Shown in pieces: positions 1 to 8,244 of a stretch of 56,527 bases of DNA (positions are counted from its first letter, which is position 1; every line of letters starts with the position of its first letter). Both the position numbers and the translations under genes were made by a program. The notes beneath the pieces were generated by a model. The model was not told the origin of the DNA, did no database searches, and saw only the letters and a list, made by a program, of their open reading frames with translations. Source of the DNA: Burkholderiales bacterium (GTDB lineage Bacteria > Pseudomonadota > Gammaproteobacteria > Burkholderiales > Casimicrobiaceae); contig JAICKU010000017.1 of assembly GCA_025927765.1 (NCBI GenBank), positions 1-56,527 of the forward strand. The letters run 5' to 3'.

Positions 1-465
1 GCGAAGCCGTACTGGGCGGCGTTCAACGGCTCGTCGTACATCAAGGAGCTGACGGTCGGCAACATCTGGCTCGTGCACGGCTACTCGAACGACATCTTCC
101 AGGCGAACCTCGACGCGCAAGCTGCGCATCGGCCGTTCCACATCCTGCAGGGCGTGCCGAAGGAAGGCGCCGTGCTCGCCGTCGACAACATGGTGATCGA
201 CAAGAACGCGCCGCGCCCCGACCTGGCACTGAAGTTCATCAACTTCATGCTCGAGGGCCGCAACTCGGCCGAGCTCACCAACCTGATCGGCTCGGGTAAT
301 CCGAACATGGACGCGATGAAGTACATCAAGCCCGAGCTCCTGAAGCTCCCCGCGGTGTTCCCGCCGCCCGAGCTGCAGAAGAAGCTCGAGCAGCTGAAGG
401 ACCTCACGCCGGCGCAGCGGCGCCTGCGCAACAAGCTCTGGACGGAGATCAAGGCATCGCGCTAG
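1..465 (+). CDS. potD: Spermidine/putrescine ABC transporter substrate-binding protein, C-terminal part
   Basis: This is the last 154 codons of a periplasmic polyamine-binding protein; the reading frame is open to the left window edge. The visible part has the run KEGAVLAVDNMVI, then a helix with LALKFINFML and the stretch LIGSGNPN, which match the C-terminal lobe of PotD/PotF proteins. In this family the protein captures spermidine or putrescine in the periplasm and hands it to a PotABC-type importer. The rest of that importer must lie to the left. The gene ends with TAG at 463-465. It nearly touches, and may overlap, the VanZ-like gene that follows. The family is clear; the exact polyamine preference cannot be judged from this fragment. 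Confidence 0.88.
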   Translation, partial: AKPYWAAFNGSSYIKELTVGNIWLVHGYSNDIFQANLDAQAAHRPFHILQGVPKEGAVLAVDNMVIDKNAPRPDLALKFINFMLEGRNSAELTNLIGSGNPNMDAMKYIKPELLKLPAVFPPPELQKKLEQLKDLTPAQRRLRNKLWTEIKASR

Positions 466-1544
466 AACGCACGCGCCTGCCGCACGTTCTCGCGGCGCTC
501 TACGGGCTCGCGATCGTCTACGCGTCGCTCGAGCCGTTTGCGCCGTGGCTCGCCCCGCCACCCGGCACGCCGTTCTTCCTCTTCGGCCCCCCGTCGCGCT
601 TCGTCCGCTACGACGCGCTGCTGAACGTCCTCGCGTACGTTCCGTTCGGATTCTTCGTCGGCCTGACGCGGCGCGGCGCGCCGTGGCCGCAGCGCATCGG
701 CCACGCGGTGCTGGTCGGCGCCGCGATGTCGTTCGCGATGGAATCGCTGCAGATGTACATTCCGCCGCGCATCGCGAGCCCGTACGACTTCGCGACCAAC
801 ACGACCGGCGCGCTCGTCGGCGGCGCCATCGCCGCGCTCGCGGCGCGCACTCCGCGCGTTCGGCGGCTGCTGTACACGGCGCGCGGGCGCTTCTTCCTCC
901 CCGGGCACCTCGGCGACGTCGGCCTTGGGCTGCTGCTGCTGTGGTTCGTCGCGCAAACCAATCCCGGCATTCCGCTTTTCGCCGTCACGTTCGATCCCGA
1001 TACCGTCACGCCGAGCGGCATGGCGAGCGCGGCGGACGCCGACGCCGCGAACCTGCTCGTGCAGGCCGCGGGCAGCGCGTTCCAGATGCTCGGCGTCGGC
1101 CTCTTCGTCGGATTGCTGCTGCGCAGGCGCCGCAACGCCGGCGCGCTCGTCGTGGCGATGATCGTCGCGGCGCTGCTGCTGAAGACGTTCGCTGCGGCGG
1201 TGGTGCTGAAGCCTGCCGCGTGGCAGGCGTGGCTCAAGATGCCGACGCTCGCGGGTCTCGCGCTCGGCGCCGTGCTGCTGCGCGCCGCGTTCGCGCTGCC
1301 GCGTCCCGCACAGGTGGCGATCTGCGGCGTCGCGCTGCTGTCCGCGCTGGGCGCGCCGCTGTTCGCACCCGAAATGCTCGCGGGCCGCGTGTCCACGTCG
1401 CTGTTCGACTGGCATTTCGGCCAGCTCCTGAACTTCAACGGCCTGACGCGCAGCGTGCTGCTCGCGTGGCCGGTCCTGACGGCGATCTGGCTGTTCGTGC
1501 TCGCCGGACGACCCGGGTGGGGCACGCCCGGCGACGCGGCGTAA
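456..1544 (+). CDS. VanZ-like family membrane protein, start codon unusual
   Basis: This encodes a multi-pass membrane protein of about 360 residues. The N-terminal part has the VanZ-type pattern of a hydrophobic helix with VYASLEPFAPW, then LLNVLAYVPFGFFVGL, and later MESLQMYIPPRIASPYDFATN; several further hydrophobic segments follow. The conserved N-terminus is read in frame from about 465, but no ATG, GTG or TTG exists between the in-frame stop at 297 and the GTG at 708, which lies inside the conserved domain. Candidate starts are ATC at 456, eight bases after GGAG, or CTG at 477. I chose 456; the true start is not settled. VanZ-like proteins are widespread and poorly understood, and the name does not imply glycopeptide resistance here. 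Confidence 0.72.
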   Translation: MALERTRLPHVLAALYGLAIVYASLEPFAPWLAPPPGTPFFLFGPPSRFVRYDALLNVLAYVPFGFFVGLTRRGAPWPQRIGHAVLVGAAMSFAMESLQMYIPPRIASPYDFATNTTGALVGGAIAALAARTPRVRRLLYTARGRFFLPGHLGDVGLGLLLLWFVAQTNPGIPLFAVTFDPDTVTPSGMASAADADAANLLVQAAGSAFQMLGVGLFVGLLLRRRRNAGALVVAMIVAALLLKTFAAAVVLKPAAWQAWLKMPTLAGLALGAVLLRAAFALPRPAQVAICGVALLSALGAPLFAPEMLAGRVSTSLFDWHFGQLLNFNGLTRSVLLAWPVLTAIWLFVLAGRPGWGTPGDAA

Positions 1545-1565
1545 TGCGTTAACCTTGCCGGATGA

Positions 1566-1625
1566 CATCCCCCCACGCTCGCTCCGCTCGCCGCCCCCCG
1601 GGGCGCGGACCGCTCGCTCGGGGCT
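1566..1625. repeat. GC-rich intergenic inverted-repeat element
   Basis: The 97-base gap between the VanZ-like gene and the hydrolase is almost pure G and C. It contains CGCTCGCTCCGCTCG, a near-palindromic CGCCCCCCGGGGCG and CCGCTCGCTCGGGG, so it can fold on itself. Similar short GC-rich intergenic elements are common in Burkholderiales. No promoter or terminator with a T-tract is visible. Confidence 0.4.
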
Positions 1626-1641
1626 GCCCGTTGCAACCGAT

Positions 1642-2256
1642 ATGACGCCGCGCACCACCGAGCGCTTCACGATCACCGGTCCCGCGGGCGCGATCGAAGT
1701 CGTCGCCAACTCTCCGGGCCCGGCGCTGCGCGGCATCGCGCTCGTGTGCCATCCGCATCCGCTGCAGGGCGGCACGCTCGACAACAAGGTCGTGCAGACG
1801 CTCGCGAAAGCATTCTTCTCGCTTGGCTATGCCGCGGTGCGCTTCAACTTCCGCGGTGTGGGCGCGTCGGCAGGCTCGTTCGACGAAGGGCGCGGCGAAA
1901 CCGAGGATGCGCTCGCCGTGCTCGCCGACGTGCAAAGCCGCTACGGCGAAGCGCTGCCGATCGCGCTCGCCGGATTCTCGTTCGGCTCGTTCGTGGTGAC
2001 GCGCGTGGCGCAGCGCATCGCCGCCGAGCGCCTCGTGCTCGTCGGGGCGGCGGTCAATCGCTTCGAGGTGCCGAAGGTGCCCGACGACACGATCGTCATC
2101 CACGGCGAGGAGGACGACGTCGTGCCGCTCGCCGACGTGCTCGCGTGGGCGCGTCCGCAGGAGCTGCCGGTGGTGGTGTTTCCCGGAAGCGGCCACTTCT
2201 TCCACGGCCGGCTGCCGCAGCTGACGCGCATCGTCACGTCGATGTGGGCTCCTTGA
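1642..2256 (+). CDS. Alpha/beta hydrolase
   Basis: A 204-residue cytoplasmic alpha/beta-hydrolase of the compact type without a lid. Visible features are the [14 protein letters not shown] segment near residue 37, the FNFRGVGAS oxyanion-region motif, the nucleophile elbow GFSFGS (serine in G-x-S-x-G) in the middle, an acidic residue in the HGEEDDVVP loop and the catalytic histidine in GSGHFFHG near the end. These three residues give a complete Ser-Asp-His triad. The ATG at 1642 was chosen because the family begins close to it; the frame is open further upstream but runs into GC-rich non-coding sequence. The stop overlaps the TTG start of the ABC ATPase. The substrate is unknown. Confidence 0.85.
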   Translation: MTPRTTERFTITGPAGAIEVVANSPGPALRGIALVCHPHPLQGGTLDNKVVQTLAKAFFSLGYAAVRFNFRGVGASAGSFDEGRGETEDALAVLADVQSRYGEALPIALAGFSFGSFVVTRVAQRIAAERLVLVGAAVNRFEVPKVPDDTIVIHGEEDDVVPLADVLAWARPQELPVVVFPGSGHFFHGRLPQLTRIVTSMWAP

Positions 2257-3170
2257 CCGGGCCCATCCTGCGCGTCGCCGAGTTGCGCAAGCGCTACGGC
2301 AATCATGAAGTCGTGCGCGGCTTGTCGTTCGCGATTCATCGCGGCGAATGCTTCGCGTTGCTCGGCCCGAACGGCGCGGGCAAGACGACGACGCTGCGCT
2401 GCTGCCTCGGGCTCATCGACCCGGATGGCGGCACCATCGATCTCGTCGGCGAGCCGGTGCCGAAGGCGGCGCGCGAGGCGCGCATTCGCGTGGGCGTCGT
2501 CCCGCAGATGGACAACCTCGACCCCGACTTCACCGTCGAGGAGAACCTGCTCGTCTACGGCGGCTATTTCCAGCTACCGCGCCAGGACCTCGAACGGCGC
2601 ATCGCGCCGCTGCTCGAATTCGCGGGCCTCGCCGGCAAGGCGAAGACGTCGATCCGCACGTTGTCGGGCGGCATGAAGCGCAGGCTCACGCTTGCGCGCG
2701 CGCTCATCAACGATCCGGACCTGCTGATTCTCGACGAGCCGACGACCGGCCTCGATCCGCAGGCGCGTCACCTGATCTGGGACGGCCTGCGGCAATTGCT
2801 AAAGCAGGGCAAGACGATCCTGCTCACGACGCATTTCATGGACGAGGCCGAGCGTTTGGCGACGCGGCTCGCGGTGATCGACCACGGCACGATGATCGCG
2901 TGCGACGCACCGCGCGCGCTGCTCGCGCAGTACGTCGAGCCCGAAGTGGTCGAGGTGTACGGCGAGGCTGCGAAGACATGGGCCGAGACGCGCGGCCGCG
3001 CGCTCGCGAACCGGCTCGAACTCGCCGGCGAGACGGCGTTCTGCTACGCCAACGACGCGGCACCGCTGCTTGCGGACCTCGCGACGCACGCGGGCGTACG
3101 GTACCTGCATCGACCCGCGAACCTCGAGGACCTTTTCATCAAGCTCACCGGGCGCGAGCTTCGGGACTAG
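2253..3170 (+). CDS. NodI-like ABC-2 exporter ATP-binding protein
   Basis: A 305-residue ABC ATPase. It shows the Walker A motif GPNGAGKTT, a Q-loop near VVPQMDNLD, the signature LSGGMKRRL, Walker [13 protein letters not shown] and the switch histidine in [11 protein letters not shown]. The sequence after the ATPase core, including a C-terminal domain ending in [14 protein letters not shown], fits the NodI/DrrA-like subfamily that partners an ABC-2 permease. The start is probably the TTG at 2253, which overlaps the stop of the hydrolase as TTGA and gives the usual N-terminus before [12 protein letters not shown]; a GTG at 2244 is the alternative. The permease gene follows at once. The pair probably exports a lipid-linked or small molecule; the substrate cannot be inferred. 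Confidence 0.93.
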   Translation: MTGPILRVAELRKRYGNHEVVRGLSFAIHRGECFALLGPNGAGKTTTLRCCLGLIDPDGGTIDLVGEPVPKAAREARIRVGVVPQMDNLDPDFTVEENLLVYGGYFQLPRQDLERRIAPLLEFAGLAGKAKTSIRTLSGGMKRRLTLARALINDPDLLILDEPTTGLDPQARHLIWDGLRQLLKQGKTILLTTHFMDEAERLATRLAVIDHGTMIACDAPRALLAQYVEPEVVEVYGEAAKTWAETRGRALANRLELAGETAFCYANDAAPLLADLATHAGVRYLHRPANLEDLFIKLTGRELRD

Positions 3171-3171
3171 G

Positions 3172-3969
3172 ATGGCTCACACGATCGTGGCGTCCACGCT
3201 GCGCTTCCCGACGCTGTCGCTGCGCTTCGTGCCCGTGTGGCGGCGCAACCTGCTCGTGTGGCGCAAGCTCGCGGTCGCGAGCATCCTCGGCAACATCGCC
3301 GACCCGCTGCTGTACATGCTCGCACTCGGCTACGGCATCGGCTCGATGATCGGCGAGGTGGGCGGCATGTCGTACGTCGCGTTCATCGGCACGGGCATGG
3401 TATGCCAGAGCGCGATGTTCACGTCGAGCTTCGAGGGCATGTACTCGGCGTTCTCGCGGATGCACGTGCAGCGCACCTGGGAGGCGATCATCAACGCGCC
3501 GATCGCGCTCGACGACGTGATGCTCGCCGAGTGGGTGTGGTGCGCGACGAAGGCCGTGATGTCGACGGCCGCGATCCTCGTCGTGATCGAGGCACTCGGC
3601 TTCGGCCATACGTGGCTCGCGATCTTCATCCTGCCGCTCGGCTTCCTCGTCGGCCTGTGCTTCGGTGCGTTCGGGCTCGTGATGAACGCGATGGCGCCCG
3701 GCTACGATTTCTTCACGTACTTCTTCACGCTGGTGCTGACGCCGATGCTGCTCTTCTCCGGCGTCTACTTCCCCGTCGAGCAGATGCCCGCTTGGCTCGC
3801 CGCCGTCGCGAACGTGCTGCCGCTCAAGCACGCGATCGACATCGCGCGCCCGCTGATGCTCGGCCGCGTGCCCGACGCGATCGCGCTGCACGTGGTCGTG
3901 ATCCTTGCGTATGCGTTCGTCGGCTACTGGATCGCGATGGTGCTGACGCGGCGCCGATTGCTGAAATGA
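3172..3969 (+). CDS. NodJ-like ABC-2 transporter permease
   Basis: A 265-residue inner-membrane protein with about six hydrophobic segments and the typical ABC-2 layout. An amphipathic N-terminal stretch (VPVWRRNLLVWRK) comes first, then LYMLALGYGIG, and near the C-terminus the conserved LLFSGVYFPVEQMP and LPLKHAIDIARPLMLG. The last two are hallmarks of the NodJ/daunorubicin-resistance permease family. It begins one base after the stop of the ATPase gene and overlaps the next gene by four bases (ATGA), so the genes are very likely co-transcribed. It forms the membrane channel of the exporter powered by the preceding ATPase. Confidence 0.93.
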   Translation: MAHTIVASTLRFPTLSLRFVPVWRRNLLVWRKLAVASILGNIADPLLYMLALGYGIGSMIGEVGGMSYVAFIGTGMVCQSAMFTSSFEGMYSAFSRMHVQRTWEAIINAPIALDDVMLAEWVWCATKAVMSTAAILVVIEALGFGHTWLAIFILPLGFLVGLCFGAFGLVMNAMAPGYDFFTYFFTLVLTPMLLFSGVYFPVEQMPAWLAAVANVLPLKHAIDIARPLMLGRVPDAIALHVVVILAYAFVGYWIAMVLTRRRLLK

Positions 3970-4355
3970 AGGCGCTGCGCTACGCCTGGGCATCGCCGGC
4001 GACGCTCGTCGGACTGCTGCTCGGGCTTTTCGCGCTTGCGCTCGGCGCACGCGCTCGCCACGTCGATGGGTGCATCGAGTTCGGCGGTGGCGCGTTGCGC
4101 GCTGCGATCGCACGGCTGCCCGGTCCGTGCCGTTTCTGCGCAATCACCTTCGGGCACGCGATTCTCGGCGTCGATGCGCGAACGCTCGACGTCGTTCGCG
4201 CGCACGAGCACGTGCACGTCCGCCAGTACGAACGCTGCGGCGCGCTCTTCTTCCCGCTCTACGCCGGCTCGAGCCTGGTGCAGTTCGTGCGGGGGCGCGA
4301 TCCGTATCGCGACAACCGTTTCGAGCGCGAGGCATTCGCGGCTGAGGGGGCGTAA
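3966..4355 (+). CDS. Small membrane-anchored protein with HExxH motif
   Basis: A 129-residue protein with one N-terminal hydrophobic segment (about residues 12-28), followed by a domain with paired cysteines (PCRFC) and the sequence RAHEHVHVRQYERCG. HEHVH fits the HExxH zinc-binding motif of metallopeptidases and is followed by a hydrophobic run and a basic tail. I do not recognise a characterised family. The start overlaps the permease stop (ATGA) and the stop overlaps the next start (TAATG), so it sits inside a translationally coupled operon. A role as a small zinc peptidase or as a structural accessory of the membrane protein next door is possible but not shown. Confidence 0.75.
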   Translation: MKALRYAWASPATLVGLLLGLFALALGARARHVDGCIEFGGGALRAAIARLPGPCRFCAITFGHAILGVDARTLDVVRAHEHVHVRQYERCGALFFPLYAGSSLVQFVRGRDPYRDNRFEREAFAAEGA

Positions 4356-4783
4356 TGGCCTATGCAATCGTCAAGACGCTGCACATCGTGTTCATGGTCA
4401 CGTGGTTCGCCGGGCTCTTCTACCTGCCGCGATTGTTCGTCTATCACGCGATGGCCGACGCGGGCGACCGCATCGGCATCGAGCGCTTCAAGCTGATGGA
4501 GCGCAAGCTTTACTTCGGCATCACCACGCCGGCCGCCGTGCTCACGATCGCGTTCGGGCTGTGGCTGTGGCTGGGGTTCGGCATCGCCGGCGGCTGGCTG
4601 CACGCGAAGCTCGCGCTCGTGCTCGTGCTGATTGCGCTGCAGGTGTATCTAGGCGTACTGCTGCGCGACTTCGCACAGGATCGCAACCGCCACGGTCACG
4701 TGTTCTATCGCTGGCTGAACGAGATTCCCGCCTTGCCACTGCTCGTCGCGATCGTGTGGCTCGTCGTCGCGAAGCCGTTCTGA
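4355..4783 (+). CDS. HemJ-like (UPF0093/CopD-type) membrane protein
   Basis: A 142-residue protein with four hydrophobic helices. It begins KTLHIVFMVTWFAGLFYLPR, including the conserved early histidine and tryptophan of the HemJ family, and has LMERKLYFGITTPA in the middle and a second histidine in GGWLHAKLALV. HemJ is the heme-containing protoporphyrinogen IX oxidase of many proteobacteria lacking HemG or HemY. The length matches the family. The start codon overlaps the stop of the preceding gene. The assignment as a functional HemJ rests on family resemblance only; whether the genome carries another protoporphyrinogen oxidase cannot be seen here. Confidence 0.82.
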   Translation: MAYAIVKTLHIVFMVTWFAGLFYLPRLFVYHAMADAGDRIGIERFKLMERKLYFGITTPAAVLTIAFGLWLWLGFGIAGGWLHAKLALVLVLIALQVYLGVLLRDFAQDRNRHGHVFYRWLNEIPALPLLVAIVWLVVAKPF

Positions 4784-4793
4784 TCGACACCGG

Positions 4794-5939
4794 ATGAGCG
4801 AGCGCTTCTTCGCGCCCTGCCCGCGCGGCCTCGAGGCGCCGCTCGAAGGCGAGCTGCGTATGCTGCAGGCGAGCGACATCGCGGCCACCGAAGGCGGCGT
4901 CGCCTTTGCCGCCGGCCTCGACGTCGTGTACCGCGCGAACCTCGAATCACGGATCGCGAGCCGCATTCTGTGGCGCGTAGGCGGCGGCACGTATCGCAAC
5001 GATCACGATCTCTATGCGCTCGTGCATGCGATCGACTGGACGCGCCTCTTCAAGCCCGAGCGCACCCTTCGCGTGGATGTCGCCGCGACCCGTTCACCGC
5101 TCGCGAGCCTCGAGTTCGCGACGCTGCGCGTCAAGGACGCCGTGTGCGACCGCTTCCGCGCGGCGTGCGGCATTCGGCCATCGGTCGACAAGCGCGCGCC
5201 GGACGTGCGCGTGCACGTGCACCTGACCGAACGCGAGGCGACCGTCTACCTCGACACGTCGGGCGCGCCGCTCTTCAAGCGCGGTTATCGGCGGGACGCG
5301 GACGAAGCGCCGCTGCGCGAGAACCTGGCCGCGGGCCTGCTCGCGCTTGCGCAATGGACGCCCGCGCAGGTGCTGCTCGACCCGATGTGCGGCAGCGGCA
5401 CGATTCCGACGGAGGCGGCGATGATCGCCGCCGATCGCGCGCCGGGGCTCGGGCGGACGTTCGGGTTCCAGAAGCTCGCGTTCTACGACGGGCCGACATG
5501 GCAGCGCATCCGGCAGGCGGCTCACGATCGCGTGCATGGTGCGGCCGGTGAGATCGTCATCTTCGCGAGCGACTCCGCCGGCGCGGCCGTCGGACGCACC
5601 GCGCAGACGCTGCGCGCTGCGAACGTCGACGCGTTCGTGCGCGTCGCGCAGGCCGACGTGCTGATGCGTGAAGCGCCCGCGCCGTCCGGGCTGCTGCTCG
5701 CGAACCCACCGTACGGCGTGCGCCTCGCCGATGCGAACGCGCTCGCGCAGTTCTATCCGCGCCTCGGCGACGCGCTGAAGCAGCACTTCGCCGGCTGGAC
5801 CGCGGGCCTGTTCACCGGCGACCTGCGCCTCGCAAAGCTGATCGGCTTGACGCCGCAGCGGCGCATTCCGCTCTGGAACGGCGCGATCGAATGCCGGCTC
5901 TTCCTGTTCCGCATCGTCTCGGGGTCGATGCGCCGATGA
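4794..5939 (+). CDS. RlmL-type class I SAM-dependent RNA methyltransferase
   Basis: A 381-residue protein with an N-terminal ferredoxin-like/THUMP region (starting FFAPCPRGLEAPLEGEL; up to about residue 160) and a C-terminal N6/N2 methyltransferase domain. The SAM-binding motif is LLDPMCGSGTIPTEAA and the catalytic motif is NPPYG, the N-P-P-Y form used for exocyclic amino groups of bases. The arrangement matches the N-terminal half of E. coli RlmKL, which makes m2G2445 in 23S rRNA. The RlmK half is absent, as in many betaproteobacteria. It lies ten bases downstream of the HemJ-like gene in the same direction. The RNA target is inferred from family. Confidence 0.88.
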   Translation: MSERFFAPCPRGLEAPLEGELRMLQASDIAATEGGVAFAAGLDVVYRANLESRIASRILWRVGGGTYRNDHDLYALVHAIDWTRLFKPERTLRVDVAATRSPLASLEFATLRVKDAVCDRFRAACGIRPSVDKRAPDVRVHVHLTEREATVYLDTSGAPLFKRGYRRDADEAPLRENLAAGLLALAQWTPAQVLLDPMCGSGTIPTEAAMIAADRAPGLGRTFGFQKLAFYDGPTWQRIRQAAHDRVHGAAGEIVIFASDSAGAAVGRTAQTLRAANVDAFVRVAQADVLMREAPAPSGLLLANPPYGVRLADANALAQFYPRLGDALKQHFAGWTAGLFTGDLRLAKLIGLTPQRRIPLWNGAIECRLFLFRIVSGSMRR

Positions 5940-5952
5940 TAAAATTCGAGGC

Positions 5953-6159
5953 ATGCCGCTCCTGCCCGCCCGCCATTACGTGTCGGACCACACGAAGTTC
6001 ATCGGCGAACTTCTCGACCGCAAGCCGGAAATCGAGAACGAGCAGCGCGTGGGCCGCAAGATCTGGTGGGACAAGCTGCCCTCCGAGGTCGAGGCGCAGC
6101 GCGAGATGAATCAGGGTCGCGTGCCGCAGAAGGGCTACGTCTACTACGCGCTCAAGTAG
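5953..6159 (+). CDS. DUF3460 family small protein
   Basis: A 68-residue protein with the features of DUF3460: FIGELLDRKPEIENEQRVGR, then WWDK and a C-terminal tail ending in GYVYYALK. The family is common in Burkholderiales and has no known function. It starts shortly after the methyltransferase stop. There is no signal peptide or membrane segment; it is charged and probably cytoplasmic. Confidence 0.85.
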   Translation: MPLLPARHYVSDHTKFIGELLDRKPEIENEQRVGRKIWWDKLPSEVEAQREMNQGRVPQKGYVYYALK

Positions 6160-6186
6160 CGTGACCGCGCGCCGCTCGCGAAGCTC

Positions 6187-8244
6187 GTGACGCTGCAGCG
6201 CGGCCGCCGAACCGCGTCGCGCGCCTTCGCGCTTCTCGCGTTCATCTTCGTCGCGGTTGCGGCGGCGCAGACGCTGCCCACGCCGCCCAAGCCGCGGGCC
6301 ATTCCCGCCGGCGCGATGGCGATGTGGAGCGCCAAACTCGGCGCGCATCCTGCGCTCGCCCGCGAGCCGTTCTTCTTCCTGATGATGACGTCGGGCGTCG
6401 CGGTGGGGGGCGCCGGCGAGATCGACACGGCCTACCGCGACTACGTCTCGCGCACGCAGAAGATCGGCGTGTCGGTGCCGATCCTCTACCTGCGCACGAC
6501 GAAGGGCGCGAAGGGCGACTGGGTGTTCGACCCCGCATTCGACCTGACGCGCAAATGCGCAACGCGTGCGGTCGCCGAGGACAACCTCGACTCGGTGATC
6601 GCATACGCGGTCGAGCACGGCTTGCGCGTGCAATTCATCCTGAACGGCGGCATCTGGAGCGACGCGAGCTGCGAAACGCCGCAGTGGGACCTGACCGACC
6701 ACCTCGAGCAGGACCGCATGAACTGCCAGTGGACGCAGGGCGACCAGGTGTTCCCCGACGCGTACTTGAAGGACCTGAACGGCTCGACCGCGTCGCCCGA
6801 GCTCGCGCGCTCGCTCACGTACAACGTCTACGCGAAGGACGTGCGCCGCTACAAGAAGCGCAACCTGCAGGCGGTGTCACGCCGCATCGCGGCGTTCGCG
6901 CGCAAGCATCCGGATCTCTTCGTCGGCGTCGTGCTCGACGCCGACACCTACATGAATCCGTTCTTCCGCGGCACGCAGGCGTTCGACTACAACCCGGGGA
7001 TGCTGCGCCAGTTTCGCGAGTGGCTGCGCGGCAGCGGTCCGTATGCCGGGCGTCCCATCGACGGCGCGCCCGATCTGCGTACGTACGCCCGCGCGAAGCC
7101 GATGACGCTCGCCGACGTCAACCGCGTCGCCCGCGCGCACTGGAAGACGTGGAACGACGTGCAGCCGCCGCGGCGCCTGCCGGGCATCATCGAACGGCTG
7201 AAGCCGGGCGAGACGCCGATCTGGGACGATCCCTGGTACGACCTGTGGGACCAATTTCGCCGGCACATCGTCGACCTGCACTACGACGAGCTGTCGAGCT
7301 GGGCGCACGAAGCCGGCATTCCGCGCGCGCGCATCTTCAGCGCGCAGGGGTTGATCCACAACGATCCCGAATTGCCGCCGTTCGCCGTGCGCGTGCTGTC
7401 GCATGGCCCGAGCTACGACTCGGCCGGCGTGTCGGTCGAAGGCGCGATCCCGCGCGACGGGCATCTCGGCGCGATCCTCTACGGACGCACCGCGCGCAAC
7501 GCGATCACGCTCGGCAACGGCCATTCGCTCTTCGCGACGATCGGCCGCATGGACGACGGCTGGGCGATCGTCGAGTACAACAACACCGACCTCAAGTATC
7601 CGACGAAGCGTCCCGATTACGCGATGGCGTACGAGACGTTCCGCGACGCGTTCAACTACGGCGCGCGCGAAGTCTCGGCAATGGCCTGGAATGGCTCGAA
7701 CGGGCTCTTCGCCGACCAGCCCGGCTACGTACCGTACACGTCGTGGCGCAACACGCCGGCGGAAGACGCGATGCGCGACTTCCTCGTCTCGCACGCCGAC
7801 GTGCCGATCGGCGCACGCTTGTGGACGTTCGGCACGCCGGTGCACGTCGACGCCGACGGCTGGAGCGCGGAGCGCGGCAAGCTGGTGGCGGGGAAAGGCT
7901 TCGCGACGCTGACGCCCGACGCGGGCGAAGTGTCGCTCGTCTCGCCATCCGATCAGGTGATCCGGCCGACGCACATCGGATCGCTCACCATGCGCTTCGA
8001 CGGCGACGCGAAGCCCGCGAAGATCAGCGTCGAGGCGCGCGAAGGACCCGACCAGCCGTGGCGCGCCATCGGCACGACGACGACGGGCGACCTCGCGCTC
8101 GCATGGCCCGCCGCATGGCGCAAGCCATCGGCGATCGTGACGCAGCTGCGCATCTCGCTGCGCTTTCCGCAAGGCCGCGACCCCGCGATGCTGTCGCGCG
8201 TGCTGCTCTATCCGGTCGCGCCGAGCGGACGCGCTTCGCCATAG
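6187..8244 (+). CDS. Exported TIM-barrel glycoside-hydrolase-like protein (paralogue A)
   Basis: A 685-residue protein beginning at a GTG. An arginine-rich N-terminus and hydrophobic core (about residues 12-28, ending AVAAAQT) form a signal peptide, so it is probably periplasmic or secreted. No characterised family is recognised with certainty. The pattern resembles clan GH-A/GH42-like barrels: LYLRTT near residue 101, LNGGIWSDAS near 152, LFVGVVLDADTYMNPFF near 244, FDYNPGMLRQFREWL near 266, FRRHIVDLHYDELSSW near 357, SVEGAIPRDGHLGAI near 416 and MAWNGSNG near 499. A beta-rich C-terminal region follows. D251/D253 and E418 are candidate catalytic acids (inference). The same blocks recur in the protein at 10068-12308. 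The last 37 bases overlap the 3' end of the convergent methyltransferase gene. Confidence 0.7.
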   Translation: MTLQRGRRTASRAFALLAFIFVAVAAAQTLPTPPKPRAIPAGAMAMWSAKLGAHPALAREPFFFLMMTSGVAVGGAGEIDTAYRDYVSRTQKIGVSVPILYLRTTKGAKGDWVFDPAFDLTRKCATRAVAEDNLDSVIAYAVEHGLRVQFILNGGIWSDASCETPQWDLTDHLEQDRMNCQWTQGDQVFPDAYLKDLNGSTASPELARSLTYNVYAKDVRRYKKRNLQAVSRRIAAFARKHPDLFVGVVLDADTYMNPFFRGTQAFDYNPGMLRQFREWLRGSGPYAGRPIDGAPDLRTYARAKPMTLADVNRVARAHWKTWNDVQPPRRLPGIIERLKPGETPIWDDPWYDLWDQFRRHIVDLHYDELSSWAHEAGIPRARIFSAQGLIHNDPELPPFAVRVLSHGPSYDSAGVSVEGAIPRDGHLGAILYGRTARNAITLGNGHSLFATIGRMDDGWAIVEYNNTDLKYPTKRPDYAMAYETFRDAFNYGAREVSAMAWNGSNGLFADQPGYVPYTSWRNTPAEDAMRDFLVSHADVPIGARLWTFGTPVHVDADGWSAERGKLVAGKGFATLTPDAGEVSLVSPSDQVIRPTHIGSLTMRFDGDAKPAKISVEAREGPDQPWRAIGTTTTGDLALAWPAAWRKPSAIVTQLRISLRFPQGRDPAMLSRVLLYPVAPSGRASP

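Noticed and set aside
456-1544. VanZ-like protein as a glycopeptide resistance gene
   Set aside because: The family is broad and mostly unrelated to resistance, no other van genes are present, and Gram-negative cells are already protected from glycopeptides.
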